Positions 42,002-50,434 of a stretch of DNA of 64,000 bases are shown here, piece after piece. Origin of the DNA: Fimenecus sp051881355 (lineage in GTDB: Bacteria > Bacillota > Clostridia > Oscillospirales > Acutalibacteraceae); contig JBJEPS010000012.1 in the NCBI GenBank assembly GCA_051881355.1, positions 21,974 through 85,973 on the forward strand, written 5' to 3'. The notes beneath the pieces are model-generated. The model was given only the letters and a program-made list of their open reading frames with translations, searched no databases and had not been told where the DNA came from. The first letter of the stretch is position 1, and every line of letters starts with the position of its first letter. The position numbers and the translations under genes were made by a program.

Positions 42002-42016
42002 TAGTTCTTCGAACTA
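42002..42016. promoter_or_regulatory. Perfect palindrome, probable operator of the SCP2 cluster
   Basis: TAGTTC-TTC-GAACTA is a perfect 6-3-6 palindrome starting 11 bases beyond the -10 of the cluster promoter, in the early transcribed region. That is a classic repressor position. The orientation (GTTC...GAAC) differs from the LexA box of Firmicutes (GAAC...GTTC). Confidence 0.55.
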
Positions 42017-42026
42017 CACATTGCAT

Positions 42027-42055
42027 ATCATACCAAATTTTCCGTGCAAAGTCAA
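42027..42055 (-). promoter_or_regulatory. Promoter of the SCP2/aminotransferase/transketolase cluster
   Basis: TTGACT (42050-42055) and TATGAT (42027-42032), spacer 17, minus strand. Near-consensus; the first start codon is 57 bases downstream of the -10. A second TATAAT nearer the start codon lacks a -35. Confidence 0.75.
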
Positions 42056-42143
42056 CGAAAATTAACAGTTGTCCTAATATTTTTTAATCGAAAATTACTT
42101 TAATTTTATAAAAAAAAGAGATGATTTTTCTGGTACGTTGTGC

Positions 42144-42149
42144 TATAAT
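42144..42149 (+). promoter_or_regulatory. Extended -10 of the secA promoter
   Basis: TGTGC-TATAAT with the start codon 54 bases on. The -35 region is weak, so the TG extension probably compensates. Confidence 0.55.
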
Positions 42150-42202
42150 AACATCTGTATGCGAGCATTTTACGAAAAAAATGCCGGAAAGGACGAAATC
42201 TT

Positions 42203-44929
42203 ATGTCATTTTTGAAAAAAATATTCGGGGATTATTCCTCCAAAGAGGTCAAGCGCATTCTCCCTCTGCAAAAGCAGGTTTTGGCGCTGGAGGACGAATA
42301 TGCCGCATTAACCGATGAACAGTTAAAGGCAAAAACCCCTGAGTTTAAAGAAAGACTGCAAAACGGCGAAACGCTCGACGACCTTTTGCCCGAAGCGTTT
42401 GCCGCCTGCCGTGAGGCATCTGCACGCGTGCTCAATATGAAGCACTTCCCCGTGCAGATTATCGGCGGTATCATTTTACATCAAGGGCGTATCGCTGAAA
42501 TGAAAACCGGTGAGGGCAAAACGCTGGTCGCTACCCTCCCCGCCTACTTAAATGCCCTTTCGGGCAAAGGCGTGCACATTGTCACCGTCAACGACTACCT
42601 TGCCCGCCGCGACTCGGAGTGGATGGGCAAGCTGTACCGCTTTATGGGGCTTTCCGTGGGGCTGATTGTGCACGAGTGCTCGAATGAGGAACGCAAAGCC
42701 GCCTATGCCGCGGACATCACCTACGGCACCAACAACGAAATGGGCTTTGACTATTTGCGCGACAATATGGTGCTGTATGCCGAACAGCGCGTCCAGCGCG
42801 GGCACAGCTTTGCGATTGTGGACGAGGTTGACTCCATTTTAATCGATGAAGCGCGCACGCCGTTGATTATTTCCGGTCAAGGGGACAAATCCACCGATCT
42901 TTACAAAATTGCGGACACGTTTGCAAAGACCTTAAAAATGATTACCGTCAAGGAATTGGATACCAAATTCAACGCCGAGGATTTGGTGGACGCAGACGGC
43001 GATTTCGTGGTGGACGAAAAGGCAAAGAGCGCGACGCTTACAAAGCAAGGTATTGCCAAAGCCGAAAAATTCTTTAACATTGAAAACCTGATGGATGCCG
43101 AAAACATCACCATTCACCATCACATTGAGCAAGCCATTCGCGCCATCGGCGTGATGAAGCGCGATGTGGATTATGTGGTGAAAGACGGCGAGGTGCTCAT
43201 CGTCGACGAATTCACCGGCCGTATTATGCTCGGTCGTCGGTACAGCGAGGGCTTGCACCAAGCGATTGAAGCCAAAGAGGGCGTCAAGGTCGAGCGCGAA
43301 AGCAAAACGCTTGCCACCATCACTTTCCAAAACTACTTCCGTCTGTATGACAAGCTGTCCGGTATGACCGGTACGGCGATGACCGAAAGTGTTGAATTCC
43401 AAGAAATTTACTCCTTAGACGTTGTCTCCATTCCGACCAACAAGCCGATGATTCGTGTGGACGACCCCGATGTGCTGTATAAAACCGAGCAGGCGAAGTT
43501 CAACGCCATTATCGAAAAGATTTTGGAATGCCACGCAAAAGGGCAGCCCGTACTGGTCGGTACCATCAGCATTGAAAAGAGTGAAGCGCTTTCAAAAGCA
43601 CTCAAAAAGCGTGGCATTAAGCATGAGGTTTTGAACGCGAAATACCACGAAAAGGAAGCCGAAATTATCGCGCAGGCAGGGAAATACGGTGCTGTCACCA
43701 TTGCCACCAATATGGCAGGGCGCGGTACGGATATTATCCTCGGCGGCAACCCCGAATTTATGGCGAAAGCCGAAATGCGCAAAAAAGGCTACATTGAAGA
43801 GCTGATCGCCGAAGCCACCGGCTTTGCCGATACCGACAATGAGGAAATTTTGGACGCGCGCAAAACGTTCCGCGAATTGGAAAACAAATACAAGGCTGAA
43901 CTGCACGACGAAGCGGACAAGGTGCGTGCGGCAGGCGGACTTTACATTATCGGTACGGAACGGCACGAATCCCGTCGTATCGATAACCAGCTGCGCGGGC
44001 GTGCCGGTCGTCAGGGTGACCCCGGGCACAGCCAGTTCTATCTGTCCGCTGAGGACGAATTGTTGCGGTTGTTCGCGGGTGACCGTTTCTATACCATTTT
44101 GGATACCTTTAAATCTGTCGGCGATATGCCGATTGAAGCCAAAATGTTCTCGAACCTCATTGAGGGTGCGCAGAAAAAGGTGGAATCCAACAACTTTGCA
44201 ACCCGCCGCAACGTTTTGAATTTCGACGATGTAATGAACAAACAGCGCGAGGTCATTTACGGGCAGCGCAACCAGGTGCTCGACGGTGTGGATTTGCATG
44301 CGACCATCGGGAAGATGATTACGGACTATTTCACCGCGCAGGTGGAAATCTACTGCCCGACCTCTTTGCCGAAAGAGGAATGGAATGTCAAAGGTATGCT
44401 CGCCAAGCTCGGCTGGGTTTTGGGCGGGGAAAGTGCCGAAGGACTTTCCTCTCAGCAGGATTTCATTGATTTGTTCTTAGAACATGCCAATCAGCGGTAC
44501 CAAGAGCAGTCGGAAAAATACGGCGATGCGATTATGCAAGAGCTGGAACGTAAAATCTTACTGCAAAATGTTGATTTGCGCTGGATGGACCACATCGACG
44601 CGATGGAAGAGCTCAAACGCGGCATTTATTTGCGTTCGTACGGACAACAAGACCCCGTTGTGGCATTCCGTATGGAGAGCTTCGATATGTTTGATGAAAT
44701 GACCGCCTCCATTCAAGAGGGCACGGTCACGGGTATTTTGACCGTTGTTCTGCGCACCAACGAAGAAGTCAAACGTGAACAGCAGGCGAAAATTACCGGC
44801 ACCTCCGGCGGCTCGGACGGCAGTGAAAAACGCCAGCCCGTACGCAAGGCGAAAAAACCCGGCAGAAACGACCCCTGCCCCTGCGGCAGCGGCAAAAAAT
44901 ATAAGCATTGCTGCGGCAAGGACGAATAA
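42203..44929 (+). CDS. secA: Preprotein translocase ATPase SecA
   Basis: 908 residues. Walker A MKTGEGKT at about 99-106, DEAD-type Walker B VDEVDSILIDEARTPL, preprotein-crosslinking and helical scaffold domains, second nucleotide domain with TNMAGRGTDIILGG and LRGRAGRQGDPG. A C-terminal linker ends in the zinc motif CPCGSGKKYKHCC that binds SecB or the ribosome. It powers protein export through SecYEG. Followed by a strong terminator, so it is transcribed alone. Confidence 0.98.
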   Translation: MSFLKKIFGDYSSKEVKRILPLQKQVLALEDEYAALTDEQLKAKTPEFKERLQNGETLDDLLPEAFAACREASARVLNMKHFPVQIIGGIILHQGRIAEMKTGEGKTLVATLPAYLNALSGKGVHIVTVNDYLARRDSEWMGKLYRFMGLSVGLIVHECSNEERKAAYAADITYGTNNEMGFDYLRDNMVLYAEQRVQRGHSFAIVDEVDSILIDEARTPLIISGQGDKSTDLYKIADTFAKTLKMITVKELDTKFNAEDLVDADGDFVVDEKAKSATLTKQGIAKAEKFFNIENLMDAENITIHHHIEQAIRAIGVMKRDVDYVVKDGEVLIVDEFTGRIMLGRRYSEGLHQAIEAKEGVKVERESKTLATITFQNYFRLYDKLSGMTGTAMTESVEFQEIYSLDVVSIPTNKPMIRVDDPDVLYKTEQAKFNAIIEKILECHAKGQPVLVGTISIEKSEALSKALKKRGIKHEVLNAKYHEKEAEIIAQAGKYGAVTIATNMAGRGTDIILGGNPEFMAKAEMRKKGYIEELIAEATGFADTDNEEILDARKTFRELENKYKAELHDEADKVRAAGGLYIIGTERHESRRIDNQLRGRAGRQGDPGHSQFYLSAEDELLRLFAGDRFYTILDTFKSVGDMPIEAKMFSNLIEGAQKKVESNNFATRRNVLNFDDVMNKQREVIYGQRNQVLDGVDLHATIGKMITDYFTAQVEIYCPTSLPKEEWNVKGMLAKLGWVLGGESAEGLSSQQDFIDLFLEHANQRYQEQSEKYGDAIMQELERKILLQNVDLRWMDHIDAMEELKRGIYLRSYGQQDPVVAFRMESFDMFDEMTASIQEGTVTGILTVVLRTNEEVKREQQAKITGTSGGSDGSEKRQPVRKAKKPGRNDPCPCGSGKKYKHCCGKDE

Positions 44930-44983
44930 GTCGTTTTCCTTCTTCATTTTTGGTCTAAGTATTCTGGTTTGTGAACAAAGCAA

Positions 44984-45017
44984 CGCCCTTGCGCCATATC
45001 GGCGCAGGGGCGCTTTT
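44984..45017 (+). terminator. Terminator of secA
   Basis: CGCCCTTGCGCC / GGCGCAGGGGCG, a 12-bp stem with one G-T pair, followed by CTTTT. Confidence 0.8.
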
Positions 45018-45412
45018 GCAGATTGCATGTATTTGTCCATTCTTATTTGCGTGGGTAGGTGTGGAAGCCCGCCGCAACGCGCGAAATGCATTGCACAGGA
45101 TAGGCCGGGAGCAAACCCGCACCGCAGGCGACACATAAAAACACAAGCACCGTTAAAATAATAAGTATACGCTTATTTTCTAAAAAAGAAATATAAATAT
45201 GAAAAAAACTGCTGTTATTTTTCTAAATTCTACAAATCCTATAAAAAATCGACTTTCAAGCAAACCGAAATTTCTGTTTTGCAGTCGATTTTGCGTGCAC
45301 AGTTAATAGACGGTTCACAATTCGAATGTATATTATATTTATTCTTTGACAACGCACCGTCAGAAAAGGCAAAAAAACGGTTTATCATTTTCCGTTTTCA
45401 CGGAGGTTCACC
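45018..45412. other. Non-coding spacer between secA and the acyltransferase gene
   Basis: No gene or tRNA fold is seen. Positions 45048-45083 (GTGGGTAGGTGTGGAAGCCCGCCGC...) look like a diverged copy of the GGCGGG...CCCGCC repeat module. From 45150 the sequence turns AT-rich. At 45245-45292 an inverted repeat AAAATCGACT / AGTCGATTTT encloses a 28-base loop. A TTGACA at 45346-45351 has no clear -10, so I do not call the promoter. Confidence 0.5.
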
Positions 45413-46333
45413 ATGGCAATTTATAAACAAGAGCATTTCGGCATTGCCCGAAAAATCGTATCCAATATGACGTCGGAAAGCTGGGAAACCATTCCCCACG
45501 CAGTGGTCGGCTATGAAGCGGACGTCACGGAGTTTATGCAAATTTGCAAGGCGCTCAACGCCGACTGCACCGACAATTCCAAAAAAATCACCGTGAACAC
45601 CGTGATGCTCAAAGTGATTTGCGAGGGCTTAAAAGCCGCGCCGAAACTGAATTCCACCTTGGATTTCAACCGCAAGCTGGTGCGCGGGTGCTTAAATTAT
45701 CACGATACGATTGATATTTCCATGCCGCTGATGCTGCCCGACGGCAGTATGATGACGGTCAATTTGCACGATATGGGCAACAAAACCTTGCGTGAAATTG
45801 CCGATACGGTCAATGATACCGTCCGCCGTGCAAAGCAAACCGATATGAACGAAGTGATGTACGAGGTGTCTCTGGACAACACCTTGCAAGGCTTAAAAGA
45901 AGGGAAAATCTTACAAGCCGTACAGCGTTTATACGGCTCGAAAACCGGAAAGCATAAGGTGCACACCTTAAAAGGCGAAGCCAAAAAGAAATATTACGCG
46001 ATTTCGAAAACCGAACGCTTAACCAAGTACGATATTGCGCAGGGGACGACCACCGTTTCCAACCTCGGCTCTGTGCACCGCGCACAAAAAGGCATGTGCT
46101 TCTTACTGGAGATTATTCCACCGCAGACCACGGCATTTGCAATTAACGCTGCCCAGCGCCGCCCGCAGGTGGTGACCGATGCAAACGGCAGCGAAACCGT
46201 AGAAATCCGCACAATTATGCCCATCACCTTTGCCTTTGACCACCGTGCATTTGATTACGGCGACTGCCTGCCGCTGTTTGATAAATTTGACGAAATTTTC
46301 CAAAATCCCGAAGTTATTTTATCGTGGAAATAA
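45413..46333 (+). CDS. Stand-alone 2-oxoacid dehydrogenase E2-type acyltransferase
   Basis: 306 residues corresponding to the catalytic domain of dihydrolipoamide acyltransferases (CAT-like fold), with no lipoyl or E1/E3-binding domain. Supporting blocks are TVNTVMLKVICEGL, LNSTLDF, YDIAQGTTTVSNLGSV and the end block ITFAFDHRAFDYGD. The last holds the catalytic His and Asp but reads H-R-x-x-D-Y-G instead of H-R-x-x-D-G. A middle segment around 150-200 (LKEGKILQAVQRLYGSKTGKHK) is rich in Lys and not typical. No E1 or E3 genes are nearby. It may use CoA thioesters with another carrier or small molecule. RBS CGGAGG precedes ATG. Confidence 0.8.
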   Translation: MAIYKQEHFGIARKIVSNMTSESWETIPHAVVGYEADVTEFMQICKALNADCTDNSKKITVNTVMLKVICEGLKAAPKLNSTLDFNRKLVRGCLNYHDTIDISMPLMLPDGSMMTVNLHDMGNKTLREIADTVNDTVRRAKQTDMNEVMYEVSLDNTLQGLKEGKILQAVQRLYGSKTGKHKVHTLKGEAKKKYYAISKTERLTKYDIAQGTTTVSNLGSVHRAQKGMCFLLEIIPPQTTAFAINAAQRRPQVVTDANGSETVEIRTIMPITFAFDHRAFDYGDCLPLFDKFDEIFQNPEVILSWK

Positions 46334-46352
46334 GCAAAATCCAGTTTTACTG

Positions 46353-46394
46353 ACACTCCGCTGGGCGCGTAACCGTCCGACGGGGTGTTTTTAT
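46353..46394 (+). terminator. Terminator of the acyltransferase gene
   Basis: ACACTCCG (46353-46360) pairs with CGGGGTGT (46381-46388), with further pairing inside, followed by TTTTTATGTTTTTT. Confidence 0.7.
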
Positions 46395-46435
46395 GTTTTT
46401 TGTATGTTATGTACGATGTACAAGCACTTCTCGTA

Positions 46436-46465
46436 TTGACAAAATATTTTTCTGCATGCTATGAT
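46436..46465 (+). promoter_or_regulatory. Promoter of the dockerin protein gene
   Basis: TTGACA (46436-46441) and TATGAT (46460-46465), spacer 18, with a TG extension. The start codon is 59 bases after the -10. Confidence 0.75.
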
Positions 46466-46524
46466 GTAATCGGTTATATAAACTGTACATTTTCAGGCAA
46501 TATATCAACCGTGGGGGATTGTAT

Positions 46525-49176
46525 ATGAAAAAGCAAATGTTTTGGAAAAAATTTCTCGCTGTTACACTGGCAATGCTTTTGTTCGTCTGTTCCGTGCCGA
46601 TTGGTGCCGTTGCGGCAGCGCCGGAAATCGCGCGCATTGCGGTGGATAATGTCCTATTGATCCAAAAAACACACGGCTATTTGACAACCGATTACGACCC
46701 CGAAACCGATTCCGAGAGCGAAGAATACTTTGCGTATTGGTATTGTCCCGCCTTGACCGTATTTTTCAGTGACGGCTCTTCACAGGAAATCTACGATGGC
46801 TTGGAATGGGACGGAGAATGGTACAATGTAAACTTCGATGACGACCAAAGCGCCGCAACACCGTGGAGCGTAGGGGAACATACAGTTACGGCTGCGCTTT
46901 TGGGCGTTACCACCGAATTTACGGTGGAAATCATTGAAAACCCGGTTGTACGCATTGAACCTGCCGACACCGCACCGATATGGATTATCGAGGGAGCGAA
47001 CGGCGATTTGTATTCCGAATATGACCCTGAAACTGATTCCATGGTAGAATACTTCCGTTATTGGTACTCTCCCACGGTAACTGTATTCTTTCAAGACGGC
47101 ACTTCACAGGAGATTACCGACGGATGGGAATGGAACGGAGAATGGTACGGTATTGCTTGCATAGATGACCAAAGTGCCAAAACCCCGTGGGGTATCGGAA
47201 CGCATACGGCAACGGTAGAATTCTTGGGCGCGACTGCGGAATACACTGTCGAAATCATTGAAAACCCGGTTGCGCGCATTGAGGTTGCCGATACCGCACC
47301 GATACAGATTATTGTGGGAACGCACGGGTATACAATCTCCGATTACGACCCCGAGACCGATTCTATGGTGGACTACTTTTACTATTGGTATAACACATCC
47401 GCATTAACTGCCTATTTCAAAGACGGCTCTTCGCAGGTAATCTACGGTGGGTTGGAATGGAATGGGTCTTGGTACGGCTTATCCTTCGCGGATGACCAAA
47501 GTGCCGCAACGCCGTGGGGTATCGGAAAACACACGGTTACGGTAGAGCTTTTGGGCGCTACCGCCGAATTTACGGTGGAAATCATTAAAAACCCGGTTGC
47601 ACGCATTGAACTTGCCGACACCGCCCCAATACAAATAGTCGAAGGGACGAACGGGTATATGACCTCCGATTACGACCCTGAAACCGATTCTACGGTGGAA
47701 TACTTCCATTATGGGTACTCTCCCACAGTAACGGCATTCTTTCAAGACGGTACTTCACAGGAGATTACCGACGGATGGGAATGGAACGGAGAATGGTACG
47801 GTATTGCTTGCATAGATGACCAAAGTGCCGCAACGCCGTGGGGCATCGGTATGCATGCGGTGACGGTAGAATTCTTGGGTGCGACTGCGGAATATACTGT
47901 CGAAATCATTGAAAGCCCCATCGCCAGTCTTTCCATCGCGCCCGACCGCGCACTGATACAAGGGTTAGACAATTTTGAAGCATTCCAAGAAATTTTGCAA
48001 TTCGATATGACTGTTATTTATAAAGACGGCACACAAGTTTCCGGTGACTTCGACGAAATCTATATGCAAACCGGGTATTATCCGATTTTTTCGTATGATA
48101 TTGCACCATACGATTGGGACGTTGGTGCACAAACCGTTTCCGTTTCTTTTATGGGGTTTTCTACGGATATTGATATTGAAATCATTGCAAATCCGTACCA
48201 AAGCATTACCATCAGCGGAGACTGCACGCTGGATATTACCTTGACAAAACCGAACGGGGAAACCGTGTCCGCACACTGCGTCTCTTTCGATTGTTATGCA
48301 GGCAGTGAATCCGGTTTGCTTGGATTATTAACAACAGACCAAGGTGCTTTTAGTGCAGAGTTTGCTTTTGAAAACGACAGCGAAAACGAATTGAATACGA
48401 AAAATCTTTCTTTAAAAATCGGCGATATGACCTCTAACACCCTGCAAAACTGCAAATGGGTAAAAGCGCAAAAATATAAGGACTCGTGGGGTTATTGCTG
48501 TTATATGGCAAGTTGGTGCAATTATTTAAACATTCAGTTCGACGGCGAACTCACCAAAGACAATATAGACGGCATTGTCGCTTTAGCAATCCATTTCGAC
48601 AATGATTTCGACGGGTTTCCGTGGGAAGAAGTAATCGAAGATGATATCGGTGTATATGCTATGGTCAGCGTCGACGAAGTGCAGCGGTGTATTGAAAAAT
48701 ATTTCGGCATTGCCAATGCGGATTTGACTTTGGCAAACGGCTATGACGCAAAAACCGATGCGATTAAAATTTACGCACTCATGGGCGAATTTGATATGCA
48801 GAACAGCACAATCGTTTTCGAAAATGGGCAATGGGTTTTAAACTGCACATTTGACTACGATACTGCACACCCGACATTAAATATGATTGTGACAGAGGAT
48901 ATGGTCATTCAGCACATTGATATGCCTATACCGGAAATATCCCCTGCCGATATGAACGATAACGGCACACTGGATTTGAGCGATTATGCAGCCATGGCAA
49001 ACATCGCAATCGGCAAACGAACGCCGACCACATACGACAGACTCTGCGGCGATTTGAACGCGGACACCGTTGTAGACTTCTTTGATGTATCATTGTTAAA
49101 CTTAATTTTAAGCGGGAAATACACTTTACAAGAAATTCTCGCTCTGAAACGGTCCGACAGCACGAACGAAACGTAA
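46525..49176 (+). CDS. Secreted protein with four Ig-like repeats and a C-terminal dockerin
   Basis: 883 residues. Signal peptide with cleavage near VAAA-PEI. Four tandem repeats of about 108 residues follow (each with DYDPETDS, an FFxDGSSQEI/TSQEI strand, ATPWGIGxHTVTVE and FTVEIIENPV), then a fifth divergent copy. These look like bacterial Ig-like beta-sandwich repeats. A unique region of about 250 residues follows. The end has two dockerin-type calcium loops, DMNDNGTLDLSDYA and DLNADTVVDFFDVS. Dockerins dock secreted proteins to cohesin scaffolds. No catalytic domain is recognised. ATG 46525 is preferred, with GGGGGA six bases upstream. Confidence 0.85.
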   Translation: MKKQMFWKKFLAVTLAMLLFVCSVPIGAVAAAPEIARIAVDNVLLIQKTHGYLTTDYDPETDSESEEYFAYWYCPALTVFFSDGSSQEIYDGLEWDGEWYNVNFDDDQSAATPWSVGEHTVTAALLGVTTEFTVEIIENPVVRIEPADTAPIWIIEGANGDLYSEYDPETDSMVEYFRYWYSPTVTVFFQDGTSQEITDGWEWNGEWYGIACIDDQSAKTPWGIGTHTATVEFLGATAEYTVEIIENPVARIEVADTAPIQIIVGTHGYTISDYDPETDSMVDYFYYWYNTSALTAYFKDGSSQVIYGGLEWNGSWYGLSFADDQSAATPWGIGKHTVTVELLGATAEFTVEIIKNPVARIELADTAPIQIVEGTNGYMTSDYDPETDSTVEYFHYGYSPTVTAFFQDGTSQEITDGWEWNGEWYGIACIDDQSAATPWGIGMHAVTVEFLGATAEYTVEIIESPIASLSIAPDRALIQGLDNFEAFQEILQFDMTVIYKDGTQVSGDFDEIYMQTGYYPIFSYDIAPYDWDVGAQTVSVSFMGFSTDIDIEIIANPYQSITISGDCTLDITLTKPNGETVSAHCVSFDCYAGSESGLLGLLTTDQGAFSAEFAFENDSENELNTKNLSLKIGDMTSNTLQNCKWVKAQKYKDSWGYCCYMASWCNYLNIQFDGELTKDNIDGIVALAIHFDNDFDGFPWEEVIEDDIGVYAMVSVDEVQRCIEKYFGIANADLTLANGYDAKTDAIKIYALMGEFDMQNSTIVFENGQWVLNCTFDYDTAHPTLNMIVTEDMVIQHIDMPIPEISPADMNDNGTLDLSDYAAMANIAIGKRTPTTYDRLCGDLNADTVVDFFDVSLLNLILSGKYTLQEILALKRSDSTNET
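47101..47829 (+). repeat. Near-identical intragenic repeat units 2 and 4
   Basis: Bases 47101-47178 and 47752-47829 are identical over 78 bases (offset 651, two repeat units), while units 1 and 3 differ more. This points to recent duplication or gene conversion between alternate units. Confidence 0.85.
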
Positions 49177-49184
49177 TAAGCAAT

Positions 49185-49227
49185 ACACCGCCCCGAATTG
49201 TACGAAATCTACAATTCGGGGCGGTGT
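49185..49227. terminator. Bidirectional terminator after the dockerin gene
   Basis: Perfect 18-bp stem ACACCGCCCCGAATTGTA / TACAATTCGGGGCGGTGT with a 7-base loop, between converging genes. Confidence 0.88.
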
Positions 49228-49255
49228 TGTATTTAAAACGAAACTGCGCACAAAT

Positions 49256-49507
49256 TTATGCTTGCGCTTGTTGTGCGGCGCGCAGAGCTTTGACAAGCTG
49301 GTCGGGGCAGGAGGTCGGGCGCATACCGCATCGAATCCCATCAAATGCTTTTGCAACCTCATCGACAGTCTTGCCGACTACGATAGCGGAAATCCCCTGC
49401 AAGTTGCCGTTACAGCCGCCGTAAAACCGGACGGATTTTATAACATCGCCGTCCAATTCCACATCAATTTGTTGGGAGCAAGTCCCGCGGGTTCTATAAG
49501 AATACAT
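49256..49507 (-). CDS. TSCPD-domain protein (TIGR03905-like)
   Basis: 83 residues. The family pattern is clear: YRTRGTCSQQIDVELDGDVI, FYGGCNGNLQGIS and the Cys-rich end GIRCGMRPTSCPDQL. Such proteins are related to the small C-terminal domain of class II ribonucleotide reductases (NrdJb) and likely bind a metal through four Cys. The function is not established. RBS AAGGAG precedes ATG by 10 bases; it follows ksgA. Confidence 0.85.
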   Translation of the reverse strand: MYSYRTRGTCSQQIDVELDGDVIKSVRFYGGCNGNLQGISAIVVGKTVDEVAKAFDGIRCGMRPTSCPDQLVKALRAAQQAQA

Positions 49508-49558
49508 TTTCGAAGCACTCCTTTATCCTATGTCCGTAAAAAGGGAAAGGTCCCCTTT

Positions 49559-50434
49559 TCACGGCTTGTTTGTTACATCGCATAAAATATCCGCAAGCGC
49601 CGTAAGGTCTGCCATCGTCATTTTTTCGGCGCGAATGTCCTTTGGCAAGCCGATTTGCAAAAGTGCCTGTGCCACCGCGTCTTTCGGAATGCCCAAGCCT
49701 GCCGAAATGCCGTTTTGCGCGGTTTTACGGCGCTGGGCGAAGGCGGCTTTCACCATTTTAAAAAAGAATTTTTCATCTTTCACCGAAAATTCAGGCTGTT
49801 CGCGCACCGCAAGGCGCATCACGGCGCTGTCCACATTCGGGCTCGGCACAAAGCAATTTCTGCCTACCGAAAACAGTTGTTCGGCTTCGGCATAATACTG
49901 CACTGCGACCGTCACCGCACCCGCTTCACGCGAGCCGACGGCGGCGCACAGGCGCTCTGCCGCTTCTTTTTGCACCATCACAACAATTTGTGATAAGGGC
50001 AAACGCTCCTCTAAAAGACGCATAATCACAGGCGAAGTGATATAATACGGTAAATTCGCACAGACCGACACGCGCTTGCAGTCGGCAAATTTTTCCTGTA
50101 AGAGCTTTGCCAAGTCGAGTTTCAGCACATCGCCGTTCACCACTTCGACATTCTCAAATTCGCCGAGCGTTTCCGAAAGAACGGGCAACAGCCGCTTGTC
50201 GAGCTCCACGGCAACGACCTTTTTGGCGCGAAGCCCCAACTGCGCGGTCAAAACACCGATACCCGGTCCGATTTCGAGCACACCGTCCTCGGATGTGCGC
50301 ACCGCCGCCTCTGCCATACGCGGACAGACGGTATCCTCTATTAAAAAGTTCTGCCCCAAGGATTTGGAAAACGAAAATCCGTGGCGCGAAAGCACCGCGC
50401 GGACGGTATTCAAGTCCGATAAATTATACTTCAT
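49559..50434 (-). CDS. rsmA: 16S rRNA (adenine1518-N6/1519-N6)-dimethyltransferase
   Basis: 291 residues. SLGQNFLIEDTV near the N-terminus, SAM motif VLEIGPGIGVLTAQL, NGDVLKLD, and catalytic motif NLPYYITSPVI (N-L-P-Y) identify KsgA/RsmA. It dimethylates two adjacent adenines near the 3' end of 16S rRNA during 30S assembly. The start overlaps the last 11 bases of the aminotransferase gene. Confidence 0.97.
   Translation of the reverse strand: MKYNLSDLNTVRAVLSRHGFSFSKSLGQNFLIEDTVCPRMAEAAVRTSEDGVLEIGPGIGVLTAQLGLRAKKVVAVELDKRLLPVLSETLGEFENVEVVNGDVLKLDLAKLLQEKFADCKRVSVCANLPYYITSPVIMRLLEERLPLSQIVVMVQKEAAERLCAAVGSREAGAVTVAVQYYAEAEQLFSVGRNCFVPSPNVDSAVMRLAVREQPEFSVKDEKFFFKMVKAAFAQRRKTAQNGISAGLGIPKDAVAQALLQIGLPKDIRAEKMTMADLTALADILCDVTNKP

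Noticed and set aside
44930..45412. Possible tRNA or small RNA after secA
   Set aside because: No cloverleaf or T-loop (GGTTCRANNC) could be placed; the GC-rich part is explained by the terminator and a repeat module.
46600..47930. Regularly spaced repeats that could suggest a CRISPR array
   Set aside because: They are long, in-frame protein repeats with coding divergence, not short identical repeats with unique spacers; no cas genes are present.
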